Positions 20,102-28,709 of a stretch of DNA of 64,000 nt are shown piece after piece. Every line of letters starts with the position of its first letter. Position 1 is the stretch's first letter. A program made the position numbers and the translations under genes. This DNA comes from CAYRNR01 sp964425605. Lineage in GTDB: Bacteria > Myxococcota_A > UBA796 > UBA9615 > CAYRNR01. The notes below the pieces were generated by a model. It had not been told where the DNA came from. It worked only from the letters and a program-made list of their open reading frames with translations, and ran no database searches. Where the stretch lies: the NCBI GenBank assembly GCA_964425605.1, contig CAYRNR010000018.1, forward strand, positions 1-64,000, given 5' to 3'.

Positions 20102-21406
20102 TCAGTCCGCCAGATCCACCCCGATGTTGTAGTAGCGGACGTCCACGACATCCGGCGGGTAGGGCGTGCAGTCACCGACCAGCCGGACCGCCATGCGGTT
20201 GATGCTGTACGTCCAGCCGCCCTCGGCGCCGGGGAGCCCGGTGCACGACGAACCGGCCTTGAGGTTGGGCGCCGCGAGGCCGTTCAGCTCGACCTCGATC
20301 GTCGAGATGTCGGGGTAGGACGTCAGCGCGAGCCACTCGGCGGCCGGGTGGGACAGCAGCAGGTCGGACATGGCGTCGGCGAAGTTGTTGTGCCCGCACT
20401 CGTCCGAGTCCTCGCGGGGGACCTGGACCGGGGCGAAGAGGCCGTCGGTCTCGGCCACGGACCAGAAGTGCCAGTCCAGGGCGCACGGCTCGTTCGCCTG
20501 GGGGTTGCAGACGTAGGCGTCCTCCTCCGCGGCGTCCGGACCCTGGCCGGGGCCGATGACGGAGATGTGCAGCCGCGGGACCACCGTCCGCAACAGCCGG
20601 AGCATCTCCGAATGCCCGCACCAGCACTGCTCCGGATCGCTGGGGTGGTAGCCGGCGCAGGAGTCGGTGTCCTCGAGGGCGTCGATGGTGAAGGTCTCGT
20701 CGCCCTCGTCGGTGACGGCGACCACGTGCAGGGCGTTGCCCCGGAGCAGGCCCTCGTTGGCGTGGTGCAGCGGGGTCTTGACCACGGTGGCGCCCATCTG
20801 GAGCTCGGCGTTGGCGGGGAGACAGCGGCACGGCTCGAAGAGGGGATGGTCGGGGCTCCAGGCGTCGCCGCTGCAGCCGAAGGGGAAGTCCTCCTTGAGG
20901 TCGTCCACGCCCGCGACGAAGTCGGAGACCGGCGGCAGGTCGCTGGCCTCGCACAGGGCCATCAGCGTGGCCTGCAGCAGGCGCTCCTTCTGGGCGCCGT
21001 CGACCCCCACGTCGGCGAGCTCGCGGAAGAGTTCGCGGTCGTCGGCGTCCGCGGGATCGAGCAGGGCCGGGGACGTACCCACCCGCCGGACCATGCCCGT
21101 TGTGCCGAAGACGTCGTCGCAGCCCACCGAGCTGTTGTCCTCGGTGCACGGCCACGCCTGGGTGGTGGTCAGCGCCATCTGGGTGGTGGAGCCATCGGGC
21201 AGGCCTCTGCCGAATTCGGAGAAGTTGAGCAGCAGCTGCGCCTGGGCGTCGTCCATGGACGCCGAGTTGTCGATGACCCACAGCATGTCCACGTCGCCTG
21301 GACCGGTGACCTCGAAGGAGTCGGTCATCAAGCGCGGGTCGGAGCAACCCCAGAGGAGTACGAATGCTGCACAGATCGTGCTGACGGACGCGATGCGAAG
21401 AACCAT
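20102..21406 (-). CDS. vWA-like lipoprotein with intact MIDAS
   Basis: The 434-residue product has a lipobox (LLWGC) and immediately afterwards a vWA-like domain starting VDMLWVIDNSASMDDAQ; DNSAS is an intact DxSxS metal site. The rest contains about ten cysteines (for example CRCLPAN, CWCGHSE, CALDW), suggesting disulfide bonding outside the cytoplasm. Strong GAGGGAGGG upstream of the ATG. It lies 4 bp from the methylase stop on the opposite strand and 28 bp downstream of the betaine transporter fusion, so it may share that transcript. Function inferred: metal-dependent protein or ligand binding at the surface. Confidence 0.8.
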   Translation of the reverse strand: MVLRIASVSTICAAFVLLWGCSDPRLMTDSFEVTGPGDVDMLWVIDNSASMDDAQAQLLLNFSEFGRGLPDGSTTQMALTTTQAWPCTEDNSSVGCDDVFGTTGMVRRVGTSPALLDPADADDRELFRELADVGVDGAQKERLLQATLMALCEASDLPPVSDFVAGVDDLKEDFPFGCSGDAWSPDHPLFEPCRCLPANAELQMGATVVKTPLHHANEGLLRGNALHVVAVTDEGDETFTIDALEDTDSCAGYHPSDPEQCWCGHSEMLRLLRTVVPRLHISVIGPGQGPDAAEEDAYVCNPQANEPCALDWHFWSVAETDGLFAPVQVPREDSDECGHNNFADAMSDLLLSHPAAEWLALTSYPDISTIEVELNGLAAPNLKAGSSCTGLPGAEGGWTYSINRMAVRLVGDCTPYPPDVVDVRYYNIGVDLAD

Positions 21407-21434
21407 GGTTCACCCTCCCTCTCCCCATACGGTG

Positions 21435-24400
21435 TCACGAGGAGGGTGTTTCCTTCAATGGATCGTCCCGCCGGACCACCAGCCAGGCCAACCAGCCCAG
21501 GAACAGCAACACGAGCGCGTTGATCGCCGTGTAGAGGAGCTCGTGTCCGCCGTCGGTGGGGGCGGCGGAGATCCCGGATCGATCCCACGCCGTGGGCAGG
21601 ACGGGATCGGGGGACTCCATGGCGCCGGTGGCCGCGGCGATCGCGTCGACCTTGTCCGGCGCCAGGGGCTGTGCAGCCGCCGGCAGGGTGCTGGCTGGCC
21701 CGCTGCCGGCGCCGAGGAGGCCTAGCTGGGGCGCGGGGCCGGCGAGGACGACCTGGGCCGAGACGGTCTCGACCGCCGCGGGTTGCCGGGGGTAGGTGCC
21801 CGCAGGGATGCGCGCCGGGCGCAGGAACGGGAGCAGGGCCGCGCGTTCGAGCTTCACCCACTCGTCCAGGGGGCGGACCTGGAGGCCGCCGCCCGCCATC
21901 GCCCGGCCGAGGGTGTCGTCCCCCGCAGGGAGGAGGAGCAGGGCGCCGTCCAGATCGCCGTCCTCGACGAGCGCCAGGAGCCGGTCCGCAGTGTCGTACG
22001 CGGCGATCTCGGTGTCCTCGGCGAACAGCACGAGCTCACCCACGCGCGCTCCGCCGCTGCCGCGCGGCTGCGTCCCGATACGACCGTGGAACAGGCCGTC
22101 GTCGTCGGCCCGCCGCACCAGGTGCACCAGCCGGCTCCCCACCACGGCCGCCGCCGCGATCCTCTCCTCCCGGCGCAGCGCGCCGTCCATCTGGAAGAAC
22201 CGTTCGGCCCCGACCAGGGCGATCCGGCAGGTCCCGCCGGCGACGGCACCTGCGGGATCGTCGTGCTCGGCGAGGGTGACCACGCGATCGGGGAAGGTCT
22301 CGCGTACGGCGGCGAGGGTCCTCGTGACGAAGGGACCGACGTCGTCGGCCGGGTGATGAGCCACGCACAGCGCTGGCTTGCGGAACGCGGCGTCGACGCC
22401 GGGCGCGCCCAGGTCGAGCGTCCGCAGGTGGGTCCGCGCCACGGACCGGGGACCCTGGCCCTCGACCTGGGTGGCGAAGTTCAGCGATCGCATGGTGTCC
22501 TCGTCGAGGGTGCCCGACAGGAGCTCCAGCGTCGTGGGCAGCCGGTCTCGATCCGCTGCGGCGCCGTCGCGCAGGAGGTACGCCGCCTCGTAGGGCGGAA
22601 AGAACCCCAGGTCGTCGTCCAGCGAGATCAGCCGGGAGTCGGTCATCACCCCGTCCGTGGAGTACACGACGGCCACGTCCACCCGGCCGTCGATCACCTC
22701 GCGCACGCGGTCCACCGAGGACTCGAGCAGGAGCGGATCACCGGCGACCTTGAAGCCGTGCCTGCGCGCGACCGCGGCCATGCCGTCCGAGGGCCGCTGC
22801 AGGAACTCGCCCGGACAGGCCACCCGGACGCCGCCGTCGAGGAGCGCCAGATCGCCGATGGTGGCGACCCCCCCGGCTCGCGCGACGTCGCCGCGCATGA
22901 CCACTTCGTAGCCGTTGTCGAACCCGAGCGGATCCAGCCAGGTCAGGCCGCTCCCGCGGTACTGCTCGTTCAGCTCGTCCACGCCGAAGGAACGGTCAGC
23001 GCGCCCGCCGCCGCGGTAGATCCAGCCGGTGCCCGTGTACTCCACCATCACGTCGATCTCGCCCCGGTACAGGGCCTCGTGACAGCTGAAGGTGTCGCCG
23101 CAGATCTGGATCTCGCCGACGTCGAACCCCTCGCCCCGGAGCAGGTCAGCGGTCATCTCCGCCAGCAGGTGCTGCTCGACGAAGTCCTTGGCGCCGACGC
23201 GGACCAGGTCGGAGTCGCCGGTGCAGCCGGGCACGGCCAGCGTGGTGAACAGGACCAACGCGGCCGCCGCCCCCTTCGCGGAGCTCGAACCGCGGGGCTT
23301 GCGTCGCCGGCGTTTCACGTCCGGATCTTTCTTGAGGACCCTCAGGAGGGCGGCGACCTGGATCAGCAGGATGAAGGTGAACGGCACGGCGCCGCCGACC
23401 ACCACGGCCTTCAGCGCGTTGATGTTGTCGGTGAACAGCAGCGCGACGGCCATCACCCCGAGGATGATCCCCCAGGTGATCTTGCGCCGCACCGGCGGGT
23501 TCTGGGTGCCGTGGCTGGTCAGCATGCCCAGCACGAACGTGGCGCTGTCGGCGCTGGTGACCAGGAACACGAAGATCAGGAGGACGGAGGTGAGCCCCAG
23601 CACCAGCGAGATGGGCTGGAGGTCGAGCAGGGCGAACAGCGCCACGGTCACGTCCTCGTTGACCAGATCGGCGATCCCGCCCACGCCGTGCATGTCCTCG
23701 TGGATGGCGATCCCGCCGAACACCGAGAACCACAGGATGGAGAACAGGGTCGGCGCGAACAGCACACCCAGCACGAACTCGCGCAGCGTGCGGCCCTTGC
23801 TGATGCGGGCGACGAACACGCCCACGAACGGCGCCCAGGCGATCCACCAGATGAAGTACGTCAGGGTCCAGCTCTGGGTCCACCCGGAGAGATCGCGGTA
23901 GGGGAACAACCTCATCGTCAGGCCGACCAGGGACGACGTGTAGTCCCCCACGGCGGTGACGAAGACGTTCAGCAGCGACGAGGTCGGACCTGCGACGAGC
24001 ATGAACAGCAGCAGGCCGATGGCGATGACGATGTTGATGTTGCTCAGCCACTTGATGCCGCGGTCCAGCCCCGTGGACGCGGAGGCCATGTAGGCCAGGA
24101 CGAGCACGAGCATCAGCCCCGCGGAGACGAGCTTGGAGTCGGCCGGGAGGCCGAACATGACGTTCATGCCGGCCTGGATCTGCATGATCCCCATGCCCAG
24201 GGAGCCCGCCACCCCGGCGGTCACCGCCACGACGCCGATGAAGTCCGCCAGCCACGCGACCGGTCCGGCCCAGCGGTCCTGAAACGCCACCCGTATGGGG
24301 GCTCCGGGGAGGTACGGGGCCCCCAACCTGAACCCGAAGTACCCCAGCACGATGGCCCCCACCGCGTAGACGGCCCAGGCGTGGAGTCCCCAGTGGAAGC

Positions 24401-24824
24401 TGGCCAGGACCACGGCCCTGCGCGCGGCGTCGGGGGTCCCGCCCTCGCCCAGGGGGGGTGACGCGTAGTGCATCACCGGCTCCGCCACGCCCCAGAACAG
24501 GAGGCCCACGCCCATGCCCGCGGCGAAGAGCATCGCCATCCACGACAGGGTCGAGAACTCGGGCTCGTCCTCGGGGCGGCCCAGCTTCACGCGGCCGTAT
24601 CGCCCCAGCGCGAGCCAGATGCACAGCAGCAGGAAGAACGTCACCACGGCCATGAAGAACCAGCCGAGGGCTCCGAATGCCGCGTCCGCGAACGCCGCGC
24701 CGTACCGCCCGAGGTCGTCGGGGAAGGCGATCCCGAAGGCCGCGATGACCCCGGTCAGCGCGATGGAGAGCGCGTACAGGGGATTTTGGGAGAGCGAGGA
24801 CGCTGCGTGCTGGAGGAGTCTCAC
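21435..24824 (-). CDS. BCCT betaine/choline transporter fused to periplasmic binding-protein domains
   Basis: This is one uninterrupted frame of 1129 codons. Residues 1-500 are a BCCT carrier: 12 helices, with the WTLTYFIWWIAWAPFVG motif whose Trp residues form the substrate box in BetP, then ARISKGRTLREF. After a very basic linker (KRRRRKPR) a thirteenth hydrophobic segment ends in AVPGC. Residues 540-805 match OsmF/ProX-type glycine betaine binding proteins (VGAKDFVEQ, ALYRGEIDVMVEYTGTGW). Residues 816-1015 resemble a second, TAXI/NMT1-like binding domain. A last helix (1095-1118) returns the chain to the cytoplasm. Probable role: uptake of osmoprotectants with a tethered capture domain. 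GTG start; no strong ribosome site was seen. Confidence 0.87.
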   Translation of the reverse strand: MRLLQHAASSLSQNPLYALSIALTGVIAAFGIAFPDDLGRYGAAFADAAFGALGWFFMAVVTFFLLLCIWLALGRYGRVKLGRPEDEPEFSTLSWMAMLFAAGMGVGLLFWGVAEPVMHYASPPLGEGGTPDAARRAVVLASFHWGLHAWAVYAVGAIVLGYFGFRLGAPYLPGAPIRVAFQDRWAGPVAWLADFIGVVAVTAGVAGSLGMGIMQIQAGMNVMFGLPADSKLVSAGLMLVLVLAYMASASTGLDRGIKWLSNINIVIAIGLLLFMLVAGPTSSLLNVFVTAVGDYTSSLVGLTMRLFPYRDLSGWTQSWTLTYFIWWIAWAPFVGVFVARISKGRTLREFVLGVLFAPTLFSILWFSVFGGIAIHEDMHGVGGIADLVNEDVTVALFALLDLQPISLVLGLTSVLLIFVFLVTSADSATFVLGMLTSHGTQNPPVRRKITWGIILGVMAVALLFTDNINALKAVVVGGAVPFTFILLIQVAALLRVLKKDPDVKRRRRKPRGSSSAKGAAAALVLFTTLAVPGCTGDSDLVRVGAKDFVEQHLLAEMTADLLRGEGFDVGEIQICGDTFSCHEALYRGEIDVMVEYTGTGWIYRGGGRADRSFGVDELNEQYRGSGLTWLDPLGFDNGYEVVMRGDVARAGGVATIGDLALLDGGVRVACPGEFLQRPSDGMAAVARRHGFKVAGDPLLLESSVDRVREVIDGRVDVAVVYSTDGVMTDSRLISLDDDLGFFPPYEAAYLLRDGAAADRDRLPTTLELLSGTLDEDTMRSLNFATQVEGQGPRSVARTHLRTLDLGAPGVDAAFRKPALCVAHHPADDVGPFVTRTLAAVRETFPDRVVTLAEHDDPAGAVAGGTCRIALVGAERFFQMDGALRREERIAAAAVVGSRLVHLVRRADDDGLFHGRIGTQPRGSGGARVGELVLFAEDTEIAAYDTADRLLALVEDGDLDGALLLLPAGDDTLGRAMAGGGLQVRPLDEWVKLERAALLPFLRPARIPAGTYPRQPAAVETVSAQVVLAGPAPQLGLLGAGSGPASTLPAAAQPLAPDKVDAIAAATGAMESPDPVLPTAWDRSGISAAPTDGGHELLYTAINALVLLFLGWLAWLVVRRDDPLKETPSS

Positions 24825-24959
24825 CCCGATGGCCTATCAGACGCGGGGTGCGGATTCAAACCGGCCGGGGGTCGCGACCAGCCATGGCCAAGGTCCTCGT
24901 GCCGTGATAGTCAAGCTGGACCCGACCGGGTGCGCCCGGCTGGAATCTGTGGAGGACTC

Positions 24960-27020
24960 ATGCGTTGCATCATCGGGACGCTCCCGATCCTGCTGACCCT
25001 TTGGATGGCTTCCTGCGGCGGGAAGGCCCCCACCGGCCCGGGGACCGCCCTGGGAGAGGCCGGCCAGGACGAGGCCGTCAACGCCGCGTTCAAGGACGCC
25101 GATGTGGCGGCCGCGGGCATGGCCGTGGCGCGACACGTGCTGTACGGCGAGGATGCCCCCGATACGACCGAGCTGGCCGCGCTGCCGGGGCGCCGAGCGT
25201 TCGTGTGCGCGTATCAGGAAAAGCCGCGGATGATGTGCGAGACCGGGGTCGGCGACGACCTCGCGGGGTCCATCGAGGCCGCGGCGTCCGCGCTGAAGGA
25301 GGAGGCCGGCCGTCGCATCGATCCCGCACAGCGGGCGTCCATCCGGCTGAAGCTCGATGTGGTCAGGAGCGCCAAGGCCAAGACCTTCGACAAGGACGAG
25401 GACAAGCCCAAGGCCCGCCGGGTGGGCACCTACGGCTACTTCGTCAGCGGCGCGGACGGCGAGGTCTCCTGGCTGCTGCCCAGCGAGCTGCTCGAGCGGG
25501 GCATCTACGCGCCCAAGGCCAAGGCCTTCACCCGCAAGGAGGTGGCCAAGCAGCTGCGCAAGCGCAACGGCGGCGTGGGTGACCTGGACGAGGGCTTCGC
25601 CTACCAGGAGTTCAAGACGCTGTCCTGGGTGGAGAAGGACGAGCCCGGGGAGGCGGTCCCCGGCGTCTTCCGCCTGTACCGCCTCCACCCCCGCGAGTTC
25701 GCCGAGGCCACCCCCGAGGTGATGCTCCAGCGGATGGTCTGGGCCGAGGACTATCTGATCTCGTCCATCAACGCCAAGGGCAAGATTCGATACCGCTACG
25801 TCACGACCGAGGACCGCGACTCCAGCTCGTACAACCTGCTGCGCCACGGCGGCACGACCTACTCGATCCTGCAGGTGTACGACCGCACGCGCTTCGAGCC
25901 CTACCTGCGCGCGTCGGTCCAGGCCATGCACTACCTGTTCGACCACTGCGACAGCGACTCGCGGACCGGGCCCTGGTTCCCGGAGGACCACCCCAGCTTC
26001 GGGGACTCCCTGTACATCGTCAGTCCGTCCACTCCAGGCGCTCCCAGGGGCATGGTCAAGCTCGGCGGCGCCGGGCTCGCCCTGGTGATGATCGACCAGT
26101 ACGTCGAGGCCACGGGCGACACCGAGACCTACCGCGAACAGGCGCTGGGCTTCGCGCGGTTCCTGGTCGCGTCGCAGAAGGAGGACGGCGAGTTCATCTA
26201 CTTCCCGCCGCGGAGCCCCGGCGGGCCGCTGACCTCCAAGGACGACTCGCCGTACTACCCGGGCGAGGCCCTGCTCGGGTTGATCCGGCTGTACTCGTGG
26301 GACCGCAACGAGCTGTGGCTCGAGACGGCCGTGCGCGGCGCGGACTGGCTCATCGACGTGCGCGACCACGGCAAGGACGAGACCTCGCTGGCCAACGACC
26401 ACTGGCTGATGCTCGCGCTGAGCTACCTGTACCTGTACACCGAGGACGAGCGGTACGTGGACCATTCCATCGCCCTGTGCCGCGCCGTGGAGTACCAGTA
26501 CCTCAAGAACGAGAAGTACTGGTCCGACTACCCCGACTTCCGCGGCGGCTACTACAACCCGCCCCGCTCCACGCCCGCCGCCACCCGCGGCGAGGGGCTC
26601 GGCGCGGTGCTGGAGACGTGCGAGCTCGCGGGCCGCGAGTGTGGCTGGATCGAGGACCTGCTCATGGAGACGGTCCGCCACGAGATGCTCAGCCAGTACG
26701 ACCCGGACATGTGCTACTGGATGGAGGACCGGCCCAAGGCCTTCGGCGGCTGGAACGGCGGCCTGCTCGACATGGACATCCGCAACGACTTCGTCCAGCA
26801 CAACATGAGCTCCGTCCTCGGCGCGGAGCGGCACCTGCTGCGCAAGGACGGCAAGGTGGTGCCCGGCGGCCCCGGGTGGATGGAGAAGCGGCTGGCCGGC
26901 ACCGACTTCCCGGGCATCCCCGAGGACCAGATGCAGGCCCTTCGGGCGGACACCCTGCGCTACCGCGGCGAGACCCGGTGGGAGGAGACGGAAGAAACGG
27001 AGTCCGACGCCGTAGAGTGA
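24960..27020 (+). CDS. Lipoprotein with predicted alpha/alpha-toroid (glycosidase-like) domain
   Basis: The 686-residue product has a signal with lipobox MASC and a strong GGAGG ahead of the ATG. An N-terminal ~230-residue region of unknown type precedes a helical-repeat domain from about residue 250 (LRHGGTTYSILQVYDRT, YYPGEALLGLIRLYSW, LANDHWLMLALSYLYLYT, RGEGLGAVLETCELAG). This repeated pairing of hydrophobic helices with conserved acidic and aromatic loops is typical of six-hairpin glycosidase-like proteins. Candidate acidic catalytic residues exist but I cannot assign a substrate. The C-terminus is acidic (EETEETESDAVE). It may process extracellular or periplasmic polysaccharide. Confidence 0.75.
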   Translation: MRCIIGTLPILLTLWMASCGGKAPTGPGTALGEAGQDEAVNAAFKDADVAAAGMAVARHVLYGEDAPDTTELAALPGRRAFVCAYQEKPRMMCETGVGDDLAGSIEAAASALKEEAGRRIDPAQRASIRLKLDVVRSAKAKTFDKDEDKPKARRVGTYGYFVSGADGEVSWLLPSELLERGIYAPKAKAFTRKEVAKQLRKRNGGVGDLDEGFAYQEFKTLSWVEKDEPGEAVPGVFRLYRLHPREFAEATPEVMLQRMVWAEDYLISSINAKGKIRYRYVTTEDRDSSSYNLLRHGGTTYSILQVYDRTRFEPYLRASVQAMHYLFDHCDSDSRTGPWFPEDHPSFGDSLYIVSPSTPGAPRGMVKLGGAGLALVMIDQYVEATGDTETYREQALGFARFLVASQKEDGEFIYFPPRSPGGPLTSKDDSPYYPGEALLGLIRLYSWDRNELWLETAVRGADWLIDVRDHGKDETSLANDHWLMLALSYLYLYTEDERYVDHSIALCRAVEYQYLKNEKYWSDYPDFRGGYYNPPRSTPAATRGEGLGAVLETCELAGRECGWIEDLLMETVRHEMLSQYDPDMCYWMEDRPKAFGGWNGGLLDMDIRNDFVQHNMSSVLGAERHLLRKDGKVVPGGPGWMEKRLAGTDFPGIPEDQMQALRADTLRYRGETRWEETEETESDAVE

Positions 27021-27054
27021 CCATCAGCCGGGAGCCGAGAGGGGTGGTGGCGCC

Positions 27055-27387
27055 ATGCACTGGGAAGTCTTCGTCATCGTCGGGACCAGCCTGTTCGTGA
27101 CCCTGATCGCGATTCCGATGACCCTGGACAAGATCCCGCCCAACGCGCTGTACGGCTTCCGGACGCCCCGGACGCTGTCCGACGAGAAGATCTGGTATCC
27201 CGCCAACCGCGCCGCCGGCCGCGCCCTGGCCCTGTCCGGCATCATCTCGGCCGTCGGGGCGGTGATCGCGGGGGCGGTCATCGACGACGCGAACCACGCC
27301 ATGTTCACCGCGATGGGCGCCTTCATCGTGCCGCTGATCGTCGCGGTGGGGTACTGCTTCTACGCGCTGCACCGGATCGGGCGCTAG
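27055..27387 (+). CDS. SdpI-family small membrane protein
   Basis: The 110-residue product has three predicted membrane helices and the SdpI signature KIPPNALYGFRTPRTLSDEKIWYPANR between the first and second. SdpI of Bacillus is an immunity protein; most bacterial homologues are of unknown role. A GAGGGGTGG lies just before the ATG at 27055. The stop codon shares a CTAG tetramer (27384-27387) with the stop of the convergent FG-GAP gene. Confidence 0.85.
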   Translation: MHWEVFVIVGTSLFVTLIAIPMTLDKIPPNALYGFRTPRTLSDEKIWYPANRAAGRALALSGIISAVGAVIAGAVIDDANHAMFTAMGAFIVPLIVAVGYCFYALHRIGR

Positions 27388-28700
27388 GGTACAGCCGCGG
27401 CCACGCCTACGGCGCCCATGGTGGGGAGTCTGTCCACGGCGTGTTCGCCGAAGCCGTGGGCGGTACCCCAGTAGACGACCGAGTCCACGGCGTTGCTGCT
27501 GTCGTCGCAGTGGTTGCCGAAGACCAGATCCAACCGGCCGTCGAGGTCGAGGTCGGCGGCGATCACACCCCTCGCCGACAGGGTCGGGAGTTCGGTGTAG
27601 CGCTCGACGTCGAAGCCCGCCGCCGATCCCCAGTAGATCACCGAGGCCACCTCGTTCGTGACGTCGTCGTGGTGGTTGGCGAACGTGATGTCGAGGTGCC
27701 CGTCGCCGTCCAGATCGGCCACGGCGTTGCCGATGGCGCCGTGGGTGGGCAAGGCGGTGGCGTCGTCGGCGGAGTACCCACCGGGCCCGCCCCAGTAGAT
27801 CACCGAGTCGATGTTGTACGTCTCACCGTCGCGGTTGTTGGAGAACACGAGGTCGGGGAAGCCGTCCGCGTCGAGGTCGGCCACCGAGACGCCGATGGCC
27901 ATGGACGTGGGCAGGCCCGTCCGCGCGGCCTCGTCGTACCCGTCGGCGCCGCCCCAGTAGACGAACGAATCGGTGTTGGGCGTGTAGTCGTCGTGGTGGC
28001 TGGCGAACACCAGATCCGCGTAGCCATCGCCGTCGAGGTCGGCCGCTGCGTTTCCCGCGGCGCCGCTGGTGGGCAGCTCGTCGCGGCGGTCCGGTGAGAA
28101 GCCCTCGGAAGATCCCCAGTAGACGTACGAGTCCACCTGGTGGGTCGTACCGTCGAATCCGTTGGACACCACCACCTCGGGCCAGCCGTCCCCGTCCAGA
28201 TCGGCGGCGGTGATCCCCTTGGCGCCCACGGTCTCCAGGGCCGAGCGGTGGGCCGTGGAGAGGCCGTCCGGCCCGCCCCAGTAGACGTACGAGCCCGTCG
28301 CGTGGTTCTCGCCGGCGTGGTGGTTGGCGAAGACCACGTCGGCGTAGCCATCGACGTCGAGATCGGCGACCGCGTTCCATGTCGCATTCCAGGTGGGGAG
28401 TGCGACTTGATTCGCGGCCGAGAAGCCCTCGACGCCGCCGAAGTAGACGTGGGAGTCGATGTCCCCCTGGACGCCGTCGTGGAAGCTCGAGAACACGAGA
28501 TCGGGGAAGGGATCGCAGTTCAGGGTGAGGCAGGGGGTGGTGTCGTCGTCGTCATCGGATGGGGTGCTGTCGTCGTCGTCCGTGGCGGCGGTGGTGTCGT
28601 CGTCGCCCGAGGGGGTCGCGTCGTCATCCCCGGGGGCGCCGTCTTCGCCACAGCCGAGCAGCAGCAGCGCGAAGGCGAGGACGGCGAGGTAGCGCGACAT
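27384..28700 (-). CDS. Seven-repeat FG-GAP/VCBS-type lipoprotein
   Basis: The 438-residue product has a lipobox (LLLLGC), a ~45-residue poly-Asp/Thr linker, and seven near-regular ~52-residue repeats. Each has VADLDGDGYADLVFANHHDD followed by SYVYWGGxxG. This variant of FG-GAP has one DxDxDG Ca2+ loop per blade and should form a seven-bladed propeller. No C-terminal sorting tail. The TAG stop overlaps the SdpI-like stop. It lies 9 bp downstream of the choice-of-anchor/vWA lipoprotein gene on the same strand, so the two are probably co-transcribed. Confidence 0.87.
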   Translation of the reverse strand: MSRYLAVLAFALLLLGCGEDGAPGDDDATPSGDDDTTAATDDDDSTPSDDDDDTTPCLTLNCDPFPDLVFSSFHDGVQGDIDSHVYFGGVEGFSAANQVALPTWNATWNAVADLDVDGYADVVFANHHAGENHATGSYVYWGGPDGLSTAHRSALETVGAKGITAADLDGDGWPEVVVSNGFDGTTHQVDSYVYWGSSEGFSPDRRDELPTSGAAGNAAADLDGDGYADLVFASHHDDYTPNTDSFVYWGGADGYDEAARTGLPTSMAIGVSVADLDADGFPDLVFSNNRDGETYNIDSVIYWGGPGGYSADDATALPTHGAIGNAVADLDGDGHLDITFANHHDDVTNEVASVIYWGSAAGFDVERYTELPTLSARGVIAADLDLDGRLDLVFGNHCDDSSNAVDSVVYWGTAHGFGEHAVDRLPTMGAVGVAAAVP

Positions 28701-28709
28701 GCGCCGATC

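Noticed and set aside
21783..24461. 892-codon plus-strand frame antisense to the BCCT fusion
   Set aside because: Composition is His/Arg/Gln/Glu rich with no domain; the minus-strand gene has clear family motifs throughout.
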